NCBI GenBank assembly: GCA_023974075.1
Contig: JAMFTG010000142.1
Location: forward strand, 1 to 64,000
DNA from: Chaenocephalus aceratus
Taxonomy: Eukaryota > Chordata > Actinopteri > Perciformes > Channichthyidae
Direction: 5' to 3'
Length of the DNA stretch: 64,000 bases
In this document: positions 11,222 to 23,065 of the stretch, one piece after another
How the letters are laid out: each line of letters begins with the position of its first letter
How positions within the stretch are numbered: the first letter of the stretch is position 1
Notes under the pieces: generated by a model
What the model saw: only the letters and a program-made list of their open reading frames with translations
What the model was told of the DNA's origin: nothing
Database searches by the model: none
Translations under genes and position numbers: made by a program

Positions 11222-12394
11222 GATGTCCAGGTGCATATCAGTATGTAGTGTCTCTACTTTAAAGAGTCCTCTCCTGATGATGTTCAGGTGTATATCAGTA
11301 TGTAGTGTCTCTACTTTAAAGAGTCCTCTCCTGCTGATGTTCAGGTGTATATCAGTATGTAGTATCTCTACTTTAAAGAGTCCTCTCCTGTTGATGTTCA
11401 GGTGTATATCAGTATGAAGTGTCTCTACTTTAAAGAGTCCTCTTCTGCTGATGTTCAGGTGTATATCAGTATGTAGTGTCTCTACTTTAAAGAGTCCTCT
11501 TCTGCTGATGTTCATGTTTATATGTTTATATCAGTATGTAGTGTCTCTACTTTAAAGAGTCCTCTCCTGCTGATGTTCAGGTGTATATCAGTATGTAGTG
11601 TCTCCACTTTAAAGAGTCCTCTCCTGCTGATGTTCAGGTGTATATCAGTATGTAGTGTCTCCACTTTAAAGAGTCCTCTCATGCTGATGTTCAGGTGTAT
11701 ATCAGTATGAAGTGTCTCTACTTTAAAGAGTCCTCTCCTGCTGATGTTCAGGTGTATATCAGTATGTAGTGTCTCTACTTTAAAGAGTCCTCTCCTGCTG
11801 ATGTTCAGGTGTATATCAGTATGAAGTGTCTCTACTTTAAAGAGTCCTCTCCTGCTGATGTTCAGGTGTATATCAGTATTAAGTGTCTCTACTTTAAAGA
11901 GTCCTCTCCTGCTGATGTTCAGGTGTACTTAGTGTCTCTACTTTAAAGAGTTCTCTCCTGCTGATGTTCAGGTGTATATCAGTATGTAGTGTCTCTACTT
12001 TAAAGAGTCCTCTCCTGCTGGTGTTCAGGTGTATATCAGTATGAAGTGTCTCTACTTTAAAGAGTCCTCTCCTGCTGATGTTCAGGTGTACTTAGTGTCT
12101 CTACTTTAAAGAGTTCTCTCCTGCTGATGTTCAGGTGTATATCGCTATGTAGTGTCTCTACTTTAAAGAGTCCTCTCCTGCTGATGTTCAGGTGTATATC
12201 AGTGTGTAGTGTCTCTACTTTAAAGAGTCCTCTCCTGCTGATGTTCAGGTGTATATCGGTATGTAGTGTCTCTACTTTAAAGAGTCCTCTCCTGCTGATG
12301 TTCAGGTGTACTTAGTGTCTCTACTTTAAAGAGTCCTCTCCTGCCGATGTTCAGTTGTATATCGGTATGTAGTGTCTTTACTTTAAAGAGTCCT
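11222..12394. repeat. Satellite array A1 (57-bp unit), 5' of G1
   Basis: About 20 units of the 57-bp satellite. Key phrases in each unit are GTGTATATCAGTATGTAG, TGTCTCTACTTTAAAGAG and TCCTCTCCTGCTGATGTTCAG. Variants include 49-bp units that read GTGTACTTAGTG (near 11924, 12089 and 12307), a CGCTATG unit and TGATGATG units. The last unit is diverged (TCTTTACTTTAAAGAGTCCT) and leads into the G block. A3 and A6 repeat nearly the same order of variants. Confidence 0.95.
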
Positions 12395-12766
12395 ACAATT
12401 AGATGGAAAACCGTTACAAAGAGACAGACAATTACAACAAAGAGACAATTAATCACCATAAAAAAATATTTTAGTAGAGAAATGTTTTCATATAAGTTAA
12501 TGTGTATTAATCCTGTAAAAATCAGTTTTATTCAAAATGGCACTTCATCAAAATGCAATTGAGTGCAACTTCAACGTAACTGTATTTTTGGTTCCTATTA
12601 CATAAGATAAGATGTACTTTATTGATCCCAAATTGGGAAATGTTTGCGTTGCAGCAGCATAAAAAACAAGGCATTGCACATAATTAGAAATTAAAAGAGT
12701 AGAAATAAACATTTCAAAAATTTGAAACATATCAAAATAGAAATGTCTTTATCTAAACACAATTGC
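12395..12766 (+). other. G1 upstream block with ACTTTATTGATCCC retroelement fragment
   Basis: Non-satellite sequence that starts each G block. From about 12603 to 12735 it contains ACTTTATTGATCCCAAATTG and a CAGCAGCATAAAA phrase, a dispersed fish retroelement tail (from memory). Equivalent segments begin near 22580, 29101 and 44904. Confidence 0.4.
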
Positions 12767-12880
12767 ATTGCTAGGCAACAGCATGGTTCCATTCTTACTT
12801 CCTGTCAGCTGATGTCCTTCACTCCTTATTTGGAATGGAACCTTCAGAATGATGACATCATCTGTTGCCTTCATGTATAA
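12767..12880 (+). promoter_or_regulatory. Putative promoter of G1: X-box, ETS, CArG, ATF-like and TATA-like motifs
   Basis: In order: ATTGCTAGGCAAC (12767-12779, RFX X-box type), ACTTCCTGTC (ETS type, 12797-12806), CCTTATTTGG (12824-12833, a perfect CArG box for SRF), TGACATCA (12853-12860, ATF/CREB-like) and TGTATAA (12874-12880). The ATG follows about 270 bp later. The cluster is unchanged in the other G blocks. Function is inferred from the motifs. Confidence 0.45.
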
Positions 12881-13152
12881 TTCTGAATTCTGCATTGATA
12901 TTCTAGGAGTTTGCAGGACCTGGCTGTGACGGGGAATTCATCATCAGAGCATCAGAGAATTAGGCAGAAAGCAGAAGGAATTTGTCCAGCTAGTGTCAGA
13001 TCATTGAAGAGATTAGGGATACTTACAGTTTTTTTTAGCGAGATAATCTTCACAAGTGAACTCAACTTTTGTGGGATTTTTGTGACGTTAATTCAGTCGA
13101 ACAATTACATTTAGTTTGCTAAACAACAGGTCATTTTGTCACAGCAGTAGAG

Positions 13153-14742
13153 ATGGAGATGAACAATAGAGATGAGCTGGCAGCCAAGCTCGAGATTCTG
13201 CAAAAAGAAAATCAGGAAATGAAGTTGTTGCTGGAGCAGGAGAGGACTTTAAGGGATAAGCTTGAGATTGAAGGCGCTAAAAATAAGGAAGCGATGCTCA
13301 ACGCATATACAGAGAAATCAGCGATGCTATTTAAGCACGATGTGAAAGTGAAAGCCCAGGTAATTGAGCAGAACATCTTGCGCTTCAACAATGAGGACCT
13401 GAACATGAAATACGGAAACCTCCAGAGGTCACACAAGAAGGTTGAAGCCACGATGGCCGCCTTGAGAAAGGCAATCCAGGAACTCAAACAACTGAAAGAA
13501 CCCTGTGTTGAGGAGCAAGGTGTAGAGATGGCTGCTTTGTTGAAGGAAAACAAAACACTGAAACAAGAGAAGGAGCGTTGTGTTGAGGAGAAAGATGCAA
13601 AGATGGCCGCCTTGCAAAAGACTAACCAAGAACTCAAACAACTAAAGGAGCGTTGTGTTGAGGAGAAAGCTGTAAAGATAGCTGCTCTGCATGAGAGAAA
13701 CCAGGAAATCACACAACTGAAGGAGCGTTGTGTTGAGGAGAAAGCTGTACAGTTAGCTGCTCTGCATGAGAGAAACCAGGAAATCACACAACTGAAGGAG
13801 CGTTGTGTTAAGGAGGAGGCAAATATGGCCGCCTTACAAACAACAAACCAGGAACTCAAACAACAAAACTTGCGTTGCGTTGAGGAGAAAGATGCAGAGA
13901 TAGCTACTTTTCTGAAGGAAAACCAAACACTGAAACAAGAGAAGGAACGTTGTGTGGTGGAGGAGGTGAAGGTGGACAAGAAGGAGGATGTGGAGGTGAA
14001 AGTGGAACCAGAAGTTAGGCACGATGTGAAAATGAATGCCCTGGAAATTGAGCAGAAAGTCTTGCGCGGAAAGAATGAGGAACTGAACATGAAATATGGA
14101 AAGCTCCTCAAGATGCACGAGAAGGACAAAGCAGAGATGGCCGCCTTGAGAAAGACAAACCAGGATCTCAAACAACTGAAAGAACCCTGTGTTGAGGAGA
14201 AGGATGCAGAGATGGCTGCCTTGCAAAAGACAAACCAGGAACTCAAACAAGAGAAGTTGCATTTTCTTGAGGTGAAACATTTTGAGATAGTCGTTTTGCA
14301 TGAGAGAAACCATGAACTCCAACAACAGATGGAACGTTGTGTGGAGGAGAAGGATGCAGAGATAGTTGCTTTGCATGAGAGAAACCAGGAACTGGAACAA
14401 CAGAAGGAACGTTGTGTGGAGGAGAAGGATGCAGAGATAGTTGCTTTGCATGAGAGAAACCAGGAACTGGAACAACAGAAGGAACGTTGTGTGGAGGAGA
14501 AGGATGCAGAGATTGCCGCCTTGCTGAAGAAACAGCTGAAAAAACCACCAAAGGCACTCTGCGTGGTGAAGGAGGAGCTTGTGGAGGTACAGGTGGAGTT
14601 GGAGGTGGAACAGGAAGTGAGGGTGGATCCACCTGAGCAAACCAATGAGCCGATCCCAACAACGCAGAGGAGGACAACACCACGGTGGAGAAGATTAATC
14701 AATTCCTTTTCTTGTATCCGCCCAAACGTCAACGATGACTAA
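13153..14742 (+). CDS. G1: coiled-coil repeat protein, 529 residues, unknown function
   Basis: I do not recognise this protein. It is an uninterrupted frame from ATG (context GTAGAGATGG) to TGA. Residues 1-60 form a charged helical head. From about 118 to 455 the chain consists of 25-residue repeats with the pattern RCVEEKDAEIAALxxxNQEL. One Cys recurs at 118, 143, 168, 193, 218, 242, 267, then 346, 396, 421 and 446, and at 371 it is replaced by Phe. A 25-residue period (7+7+11) suits a continuous coiled coil. Two halves are related: residues 63-121 resemble 291-349. The tail from about 462 is Val/Glu-rich, then basic (RRTTPRWRRLINSFSC) to the C-terminus. No signal peptide or membrane segment is seen. 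It lies between satellite arrays A1 and A2. It could be structural or cytoskeletal, but that is a guess. Confidence 0.7.
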   Translation: MEMNNRDELAAKLEILQKENQEMKLLLEQERTLRDKLEIEGAKNKEAMLNAYTEKSAMLFKHDVKVKAQVIEQNILRFNNEDLNMKYGNLQRSHKKVEATMAALRKAIQELKQLKEPCVEEQGVEMAALLKENKTLKQEKERCVEEKDAKMAALQKTNQELKQLKERCVEEKAVKIAALHERNQEITQLKERCVEEKAVQLAALHERNQEITQLKERCVKEEANMAALQTTNQELKQQNLRCVEEKDAEIATFLKENQTLKQEKERCVVEEVKVDKKEDVEVKVEPEVRHDVKMNALEIEQKVLRGKNEELNMKYGKLLKMHEKDKAEMAALRKTNQDLKQLKEPCVEEKDAEMAALQKTNQELKQEKLHFLEVKHFEIVVLHERNHELQQQMERCVEEKDAEIVALHERNQELEQQKERCVEEKDAEIVALHERNQELEQQKERCVEEKDAEIAALLKKQLKKPPKALCVVKEELVEVQVELEVEQEVRVDPPEQTNEPIPTTQRRTTPRWRRLINSFSCIRPNVNDD

Positions 14743-15759
14743 AAAGGAAAACATGAGACTCAAAGGCAGCCCTGACATCGGCTTTAAAAACTTAAAAAAC
14801 TTTAAAAAACAAACTCACAACAACAAAAAATAATAAGACATTAAAACATTTCAAGTCTAAAGCTCAAAGTGAGTGAGCAACAACATATACTCACAGCCAG
14901 TCAGGATATATATTTAAACACTTAACAGTTATTAGATCTGGTTAGACATCAACAAAGGTTCCAGAAGAGACTCACAGTGATGTGCAGTTTTAGCCACTAG
15001 GGGCAAAAAAACAACCTTAATTTTAAAAGAAGTAAACTATTCCTTTGCTTCTAGTACCCTTAAATAAGAGGAACATTTAGTCATTACAAGTTATCAGGTT
15101 TATGTTATATCGTCATGTTTAGTTTATAGTATCCACTTCCATATTTTTGTTGTATTTTTCATATTTATTGAATAGTTCATTTTCATATTTATCTTATATT
15201 TATCATGTTTGGTTAATAGTCCATTTTTATATGTATCTTATATTTGTCATATTTACTTAATAGTACATTTCTATATTTATGTTTAGTCCATTGTTTACTT
15301 GTTAAGTTAAAGTATAGTTTTGTCAATCAATAAAGAAAACGTTTTATAATGATAACAATACTGACACGTTGATTTATTTTACGTTTGTTTCTCCTGTCTA
15401 CGTTTAACTTCTTACTTTTAATTTCAAGTCACCAGAGATTTAATCTGAGAATTCAACTAATAACAACATTCAATACAAATAAATTTAAATTAAAAACACT
15501 AGAATTATTTCTCGTCTGTTCCTCCTGTTTTTGTCTAGTTACCTTCATATTGAGTGACTTTAGCTCACCTGGCTCTGCCCTGATCAATACACTGACTTAA
15601 AGCTACTTCAGTACATACTTTATTACCTTGTTTACAAAGTTTGCATTCAACAATTATCATAATAAATATAAACAAAGGACAAAAACAACACTATGTATTT
15701 GATTTCTTTCAAGTTTGTTTTAATTTAGTCAACTAAAACTAGATCTTTTTTTTACATGT
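14743..15759 (+). other. G1 3' region with polyadenylation signal
   Basis: AT-rich sequence after the stop codon: A-rich at 14780-14835, then repeated CATATTTATCTTATATT phrases around 15110-15270, and AATAAA at 15329-15334. A 71-codon frame at 15385-15600 is broken by indels in the G2 and G3 blocks, so it is not treated as a gene. Confidence 0.5.
15329..15334 (+). terminator. AATAAA polyadenylation signal of G1
   Basis: AATAAA within TCAATAAAGAAAACG, about 590 bp after the G1 stop codon. It is conserved in all four G blocks (25512, 31960, 47836). Confidence 0.5.
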
Positions 15760-17072
15760 CTGCTGGTGTTCAGGTGTATATCAGTATGTAGTGTCTCTAC
15801 TTTAAAGAGTCCTCTCCTGCTGATGTTCAGGTGTATATCAGTATGTAATGTCTCTACTTTAAAGAGTCCTCTCCTGCTGATGTTCAGGTGTATATCAGTA
15901 TGTAATGTCTCTACTTTAAAGAGTCCTCTCCTGCTGATGTTCAGGTGTATATCAGTATGGAGAGTCTCTACTTTAAAGAGTCCTCTCCTGCTGATGTTCA
16001 GGTGTATATCAGTGTAATGTCTCTACTTTAAAGAGTCCTCTCCTGCTGATGTTCAGGTGTATATCAGTATGTAGTGTCTCTACTTTAAAGAGTCCTCTCC
16101 TGCTGATGTTCAGGTGTATATCAGTGTAATGTCTCTACTTTAAAGAGTCCTCTCCTGCTGATGTTCAGGTGTATATCAGTATGTAGTGTCTCTACTTTAA
16201 AGAGTCCTCTCCTGCTGATGTTCAGGTGTATATCAGTGTAATGTCTCTACTTTAAAGAGTCCTCTCCTGCTGATGTTCAGGTGTATATCAGTGTAATGTC
16301 TCTACTTTAAAGAGTCCTCTCCTGCTGATGTTCAGGTGTATATCAGTATGTAGTGTCTCCACTTTAAAGAGTCCTCTCCTGCTGATGTTCAGGTGTATAT
16401 CAGTGTAGTGTCTCTACTTTAAAGAGTCCTCTCCTGCTGATGTTCAGGTGTATATCAGTATGTAGTCTCTCCACTTTAAAGAGTCCTCTCCTGATGATGT
16501 GCAGGTGTATATCAGTATGTAGTGTCTCTACTTTAAAGAGTCCTCTCCTGCTGATGTTCAGGTGTATATCAGTATGTAGTGTCTCTACTTTAAAGAGTCC
16601 TCTCCTGCTGATGTTCAGGTGTATATCAGTATGTAGTGTCTCTACTTTAAAGAGTCCTCTCCTGCTGATGTTCAGGTTTATATCAGTATGTAGTGTCTCC
16701 ACTTTAAAGAGTCCTCTCCTGCTGATGTTCAGGTGTATATCAGTATGTAGTGTCTCCACTTTAAAGAGTCCTCTCCTGCTGATGTTCAGGTGTATATCAG
16801 TATGTAGGGTCTCTACTTTAAAGAGTCCTCTCCTGCTGATGTTCAGGTGTATATCAGTATGTAGTTTCTCTACTTTAAAGAGTCCTCTCCTGCTGATGTT
16901 CAGGTGTATATCAGTATGTAGTGTCTCCACTTTAAAGAGTCCTCTCCTGCTGATGTTCAGGTGTATATCAGTATGTAGGGTCTCTACTTTAAAGAGTCCT
17001 CTCCTGCTGATGTTCAGGTGTATATCAGTATGTAGTGTCTCTACTTTAAAGAGTCCTCTCCTGCTGATGGTA
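15760..17072. repeat. Satellite array A2 (57-bp unit), 3' of G1
   Basis: About 23 units. From about 15990 to 16300 it mixes the 57-bp unit with a 55-bp variant that reads CAGTGTAATGTC. This mixture is typical of the 3' side of every G block. It ends ...GATGGTA against E2. Confidence 0.95.
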
Positions 17073-20000
17073 CAACCCAGTCTCACGGCATTTCGTGTTC
17101 ACCATCACGATTTGCCCCTTTTTTTCGTGTTGCACAGCACGATTTTAAAAGCAATGTATTTCTACTGGTAACGTGTTTCGTGCCTGCAGGCTGCAGCACG
17201 TCTTTTTCTCCGGTCGGGTCGTGGAAGACCGGAAGCTGTGTGGTTCATAAAAACATGTTCTTACTCAATATCAAGCCACAGTTATTGCTTTTATTTTAAA
17301 TCGTATACTTTCGGACTTTTGTTGCCGTCTGTGAGGAAAATAAATGGCTCAGAGCCTCGGGATACTGAAATCTGTATTTTTAAATATTTTTTCCTTCTAA
17401 TTTGTTATTCTTTTCAAAATAACACACTGTTATTAACTCACCAATAACACACAATTATCCTTGCTTTTATTTATTGGTTTAATTCCATAATATCGGGCTT
17501 TTTTGGTGTCCGTCAGGAACTGAATTTCAAAATAAAAATAACCGGAAACAGACGTAGGCCTGTAAGGGACATTTCGAGCATCATTGCGATTGTCAACATT
17601 TCTGAGTTTAGGATGGCCGAAGACACTACACTACCCATAATCCCCAGCTATCGTTTAGGACTACAGTTCCCGTAAGGTTACGCAGAGCGTCAAACAGCTG
17701 TGTGAAATGGAACGAAACCACGCCAGACTATCCAAAACTGGAATCGAACACCCCTCCAGAACTACACATGCTGGCTATTGTGTTTCGCAAAATGTTCTAT
17801 GGGACGTCTCTACTGAACGTTTTCGTTTTTCCCACAATTAGAAGTTGCCATTATTAAACACATTGGTGTTATCAAATGTAAAACATATAATTAATAAATG
17901 GGTGAAAATCGCTTGTGTCCATAATGTGCAACATTAATATATAGCATTAATATATACCCACATGACAGCTCATTGCTACTTTGTAATTCTACTCCACTAC
18001 AATTCAGAGGTTAAGCTGGTATTTTTACTCCACTGCATTTATTTGAGTTACTTTGCAGATTCTGATTAATGATGTGAAATATAAACAACCCTTAAATCAG
18101 ACTTTAGTTACACCTGAGTAAAATTCAGGTAAGGTGATTGTCAAGTGCCAACAATCAGGAGAGATATTTGATAGTTGGTGCTTGAGAAGACTAAACATGT
18201 ATCTGCAATTGACATGAATGGAAACAAGTAATAAAGTATATTCATTACTCGTTATTCTCTACTAATAGTTAATTAAAGACTGTATATTATGGCTATTTTG
18301 CACATCCCTTTCAAGATTTTCAAAGGTCTATTGACATATCATACACAACTACGGTGTAGTTATGCAATGAATGAAACACTTGGGTCACAGGTTCCTCAAC
18401 AGTGCATTACAAGACATCTATCAATATGTGTGTACCTCCACCATTAAACTGTCATATTCTGCACATTTCTTATTCTATCTACATACATAAGAGTATAATT
18501 AATGTGTATAATATCAGTTAAAATAAGTGCTTCAACATAGTTAACATTGCAGGAAAGCAATATATTAGACGTTAATTACTTTGTCAGGCTTAATATTTAA
18601 TGTTTAAATAAAGGTTAATCCGTTTTTCTGTTTTGCACCTCCTCCTATTAATATCTGTGTACATCCTGCACTAAACTGTTGTATTGTAGAGATCACTTAT
18701 AGTATCTTCTTGATTTTTTATATTCTATATTTCTATATTTATACTTTCCCCCTATGAAAGTATGTACTCTTAATATTTTTTTAATCAAATATAACACATA
18801 AAAAACAATAATTCAATAACGTGCTTTAACCACTAGGAGGTGCACACAAGGTGCACACAGCCATAATAACTTTGTATTATTAGTGTGTATGTACAACATC
18901 TGAAGATGTATAGTTTTATGCATGCTTTCACATCATTTTACAGCATATTGCTATACTATTTCAGACTCAGTATTTACATTCTTACATTCAAAGAAAATCA
19001 GTAATATCTTTGAAAACTACAGTCCTTTTCTATCAGCTGTGCACCGTTATGGTGTAAATATAACCTATCTATGAATTAGATCAAATGTAAAAGTCAGCCG
19101 AATTAGTGTCGATACTGCAAGGAGACGTATTGTGTGAAGAGAAATTGAAGATGTTGTTTAATTGTTGATATATTTATGATCCACGTCAAGTATTCAGTTT
19201 CGGCGCCATTTCTTCCAGTTTTTTCAAAGGTCTTCTCATCAGGGCTCTCTAAATAAAGAACTACGGCAGATCTGTAATATGTAATGCAGCCGAACCGTGT
19301 ATTACAATGCCGTTATGTGATGACTTTCAAAGAGAAAAGCAAGAGCACTCGGAATTAAGTATTATTTTATACTTTTAAAATGTTTTCCGGATTTCATATA
19401 ATATAAACACCAAATCCCAGCATGCATTGCGGCTAACACATCCAATCAGCGATCTTAAAACCATAGCTGAGGATCTTGGGTAATCGCTCGAAATGCCTAC
19501 GTCTGTTTCCGGTTATATTTATTTTGAAATTCAGTTCCTGACGGACGCCAAAAAAGCCCGAGATTATGGAATTAAACCAATAAATAAAAGCAAGGATAAT
19601 TGTGTGTTATTGGTGAGTAAATAACAGTGTGTTCTTCTGAAAAGAATAACAAATTAGAAGGAAAAAAAGATTTAAAAAATACAGATTTCAGTATCCTGAG
19701 GCTCTGAGCCCCATTTATTTTCCTCACAGACGGCAACAAAAGTCCGAAATTATACGATTTAAAATAAAAGCAATAACTGTGGCTTGATATTGAGTAAGAA
19801 CATGTTTTTATGAACCACACAGCTTCCGGTCTTCCACGACCCGACCGGAGAAAAAGACGTGCTGCAGCCTGCAGGCACGAACACATTAGGCTTGTTTGAG
19901 ACAAGCAAGACCTGCACAGTTGCGATCAACGTCTTGCTAGTGCGTTGCATGATGGTTAGTCATCTTGTCCGACTTGCTCTGGAGGCTCGCCCACATGAGA

Positions 20001-21300
20001 CTTTGAAATCTCGCGGGACAAAGACGCCCGCAGCCTTGAGAGCGAGGCGAGGCGAGTTGGCGCAATTGCTCTCCACGAGCTGCGGAGGCGAAATGCTTGA
20101 TGGGAAACGGCTCGCTGGTATCTCGAGCTGAGCGCTCATTGGTGGTTTTTACCACGTGCTGCTGATGAAACTCTCCAATTGGCTGGCAAAAGTTTGTTGT
20201 TGTTTTGTGTCAGTTTTACGTCGCCACATCCATTCCCATTTTTCATCATTGTTCCACAATGTTTATCATCATGAAATTAATATCTATATATTTTATACTA
20301 TACTGCTTACCGTTTTCATACTTTATATATCTTAGCATATTCATACACACTGTTCATACTGCTCACAGGCTGATTTCTAGTGTATTCATACACACTGTTC
20401 ATACTGCTCACAGGCTGATATCTAGTGTATTCATACACACTGTTCATACTGCTCACAGGCTGATATCTAGTGTATTCATACCCCACTGTTTATTCATCAT
20501 TCAATTCATTCTATATGTTATTCTGTAGATTGTGTACATTACTTTCCACTTCGCTGCTTGTTGCACCTGGTTAGAAGCTAAACTGCATTTCGTTGTCTCA
20601 GTACCTGTAATATGTGCAATAACAATAAAGTTTCTCTTTAAGTTAAACCAAATCATTCAAATAAAATATATTGTAATGTAATGATTTGGTTTAACCTTAT
20701 TTATTGAATACATCATTTAAAATGGCAAGATTAAATCAAATTACATCCATGTTGTACACATCATAAGCTTAAAGCTTAAAGTGGCAGCTAAAGAATAAAC
20801 ACAGCAGCAGGTCTGTTCAATTCATGCTCATGAAGCTTCATGTGTGCGGATCTGAAGGGACTGATCATTTGTAGCCTGTCCACCTATCAGTTTTGCAAAC
20901 ATTAAGAGGGAGGAGCATTTCTAATTATGGAACCCATGGTGTGGTTCATCATCATGACTGAATTAACAAACCTATATAAAGCAATGGAGATCACCTTTGT
21001 CTACAGTGGGTACAATGGAATTTCCGCCATTGCAAACCCAGCCAGTCAAGCCGACTCCGAGTCCGAGCTGTCCGACTTAAGACGATCTTTTTGACACCTC
21101 CCCCGGCTGCGATCGGCTACTCTCGTCTACTTTCGAGGCGAGCCGCAATGTGTCTCAAACAAGCCTATTACCAGTAGAAATACATTGCTTTTAAAATCGT
21201 GCTGTGCAACACGAAAAAAAGGGGCAAATCGTGATGGTGAACACGAATCAATAGATTAAAAATCGTGTTGGTGAACACGAAATGCCGTGAGACTGGGTTG
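17073..21300 (+). mobile_element. E2: long-arm inverted-repeat transposon with nested insertion
   Basis: Same organisation as E1. Left flank GATGGTA (17066-17072), right flank GATGTTC (21301-21307), so the 7-bp repeat has two mismatches. The left arm is the short form (no 32-bp extra) and the right arm the long form, the reverse of E1. The nested element occupies 19888-21166. Confidence 0.75.
19888..21166. mobile_element. Nested insertion in E2 (AGGCTTGTTTGAGACA ends)
   Basis: Same element at the same position as in E1, flanked by ATT. It is 1,279 bp, shorter than in E1 because the 45-bp repeat has three units (about 20338-20482). Confidence 0.7.
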
Positions 21301-22579
21301 GATGTTCAGGTGCATATCAGTATGTAGTGTCTCTACTTTAAAGAGTCCTCTCCTGATGATGTTCAGGTGTATATCAGTATGTAGTGTCTCTACTTTAAAG
21401 AGTCCTCTCCTGCTGATGTTCAGGTGTATATCAGTATGTAGTATCTCTACTTTAAAGAGTCCTCTCCTGTTGATGTTCAGGTGTATATCAGTATGAAGTG
21501 TCTCTACTTTAAAGAGTCCTCTCCTGCTGATGTTCAGGTGTATATCAGTATGAAGTGTCTCTACTTTAAAGAGTCCTCTTCTGCTGATGTTCAGGTGTAT
21601 ATCAGTATGTAGTGTCTCTACTTTAAAGAGTCCTCTCCTGCTGATGTTCAGGTGTATATCAGTATGTAGTGTCTCTACTTTAAAGAGTCCTCTCCTGCTG
21701 ATGTTCAGGTGTATATCAGTATGTAGTGTCTCCACTTTAAAGAGTCCTCTCCTGCTGATGTTCAGGTGTATATCAGTATGTAGTGTCTCCACTTTAAAGA
21801 GTCCTCTCCTGCTGATGTTCAGGTGTATATCAGTATGTAGTGTCTCCACTTTTAAAGAGTCCTCTCATGCTGATGTTCAGGTGTATATCAGTATGAAGTG
21901 TCTCTACTTTAAAGAGTCCTCTCCTGCTGATGTTCAGGTGTATATCAGTATGTAGTGTCTCTACTTTAAAGAGTCCTCTCCTGCTGATGTTCAGGTGTAT
22001 ATCAGTATGAAGTGTCTCTACTTTAAAGAGTCCTCTCCTGCTGATGTTCAGGTGTATATCAGTATTAAGTGTCTCTACTTTAAAGAGTCCTCTCCTGCTG
22101 ATGTTCAGGTGTACTTAGTGTCTCTACTTTAAAGAGTTCTCTCCTGCTGATGTTCAGGTGTATATCAGTATGTAGTGTCTCTACTTTAAAGAGTCCTCTC
22201 CTGCTGGTGTTCAGGTGTATATCAGTATGAAGTGTCTCTACTTTAAAGAGTCCTCTCCTGCTGATGTTCAGGTGTACTTAGTGTCTCTACTTTAAAGAGT
22301 TCTCTCCTGCTGATGTTCAGGTGTATATCGCTATGTAGTGTCTCTACTTTAAAGAGTCCTCTCCTGCTGATGTTCAGGTGTATATCAGTGTGTAGTGTCT
22401 CTACTTTAAAGAGTCCTCTCCTGCTGATGTTCAGGTGTATATCGGTATGTAGTGTCTCTACTTTAAAGAGTCCTCTCCTGCTGATGTTCAGGTGTACTTA
22501 GTGTCTCTACTTTAAAGAGTCCTCTCCTGCCGATGTTCAGTTGTATATCGGTATGTAGTGTCTTTACTTTAAAGAGTCC
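21301..22579. repeat. Satellite array A3 (57-bp unit), 5' of G2
   Basis: About 22 units. The order of variant units parallels A1 and A6: GTGCATATCAG first, then a GTTGATG unit, TTCTGCTG, a CATGCTG unit, three GTACTTAGTG short units, and a diverged last unit. It therefore duplicated together with E and G rather than expanding on its own. Confidence 0.95.
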
Positions 22580-22951
22580 TACAATTAGATGGAAAACCGT
22601 TACAAAGAGACAGACAATTACAACAAAGAGACAATTAATCACCATAAAAAAATATTTTAGTAGAGAAATGTTTTCATATAAGTTAATGTGTATTAATCCT
22701 GTAAAAATCAGTTTTATTCAAAATGGCACTTCATCAAAATGCAATTGAGTGCAACTTCAACGTAACTGTATTTTTGGTTCCTATTACATAAGATAAGATG
22801 TACTTTATTGATCCCAAATTGGGAAATGTTTGCGTTGCAGCAGCATAAAAACAAGGCATTGCACATAATTAGAAATTAAAAGAGTAGAAATAAACATTTC
22901 AAAAATTTGAAACATATCAAAATAGAAATGTCTTTATCTAAACACAATTGC
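22580..22951 (+). other. G2 upstream block with retroelement fragment
   Basis: Copy of the G1 upstream block; the ACTTTATTGATCCC fragment begins near 22800. Few differences from G1 are visible. Confidence 0.4.
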
Positions 22952-23065
22952 ATTGCTAGGCAACAGCATGGTTCCATTCTTACTTCCTGTCAGCTGATGT
23001 CCTTCACTCCTTATTTGGAATGGAACCTTCAGAATGATGACATCATCTGTTGCCTTCATGTATAA
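22952..23065 (+). promoter_or_regulatory. Putative promoter of G2
   Basis: Same motif cluster as G1: X-box 22952-22964, CArG box 23009-23018, TGTATAA 23059-23065. No base change in these motifs is visible despite the frameshift in the gene. Confidence 0.4.

Noticed and set aside
11222..12394. CRISPR-like array
   Set aside because: The repeats are directly adjacent without spacers, there are no cas genes, and the DNA is eukaryotic. It is a satellite.
13212..14732. 506-residue antisense frame over G1 (and its equivalents over G2-G4)
   Set aside because: It is a mirror of the 75-bp coding repeat. The sense frame has a coherent coiled-coil pattern and a polyadenylation signal; the antisense protein is Ser/Phe/Cys-rich with no domain.
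15385..15600. 71-residue frame in the G1 3' region
   Set aside because: Present in G1 and G4 but broken by single-base changes in G2 and G3, with no recognisable domain.
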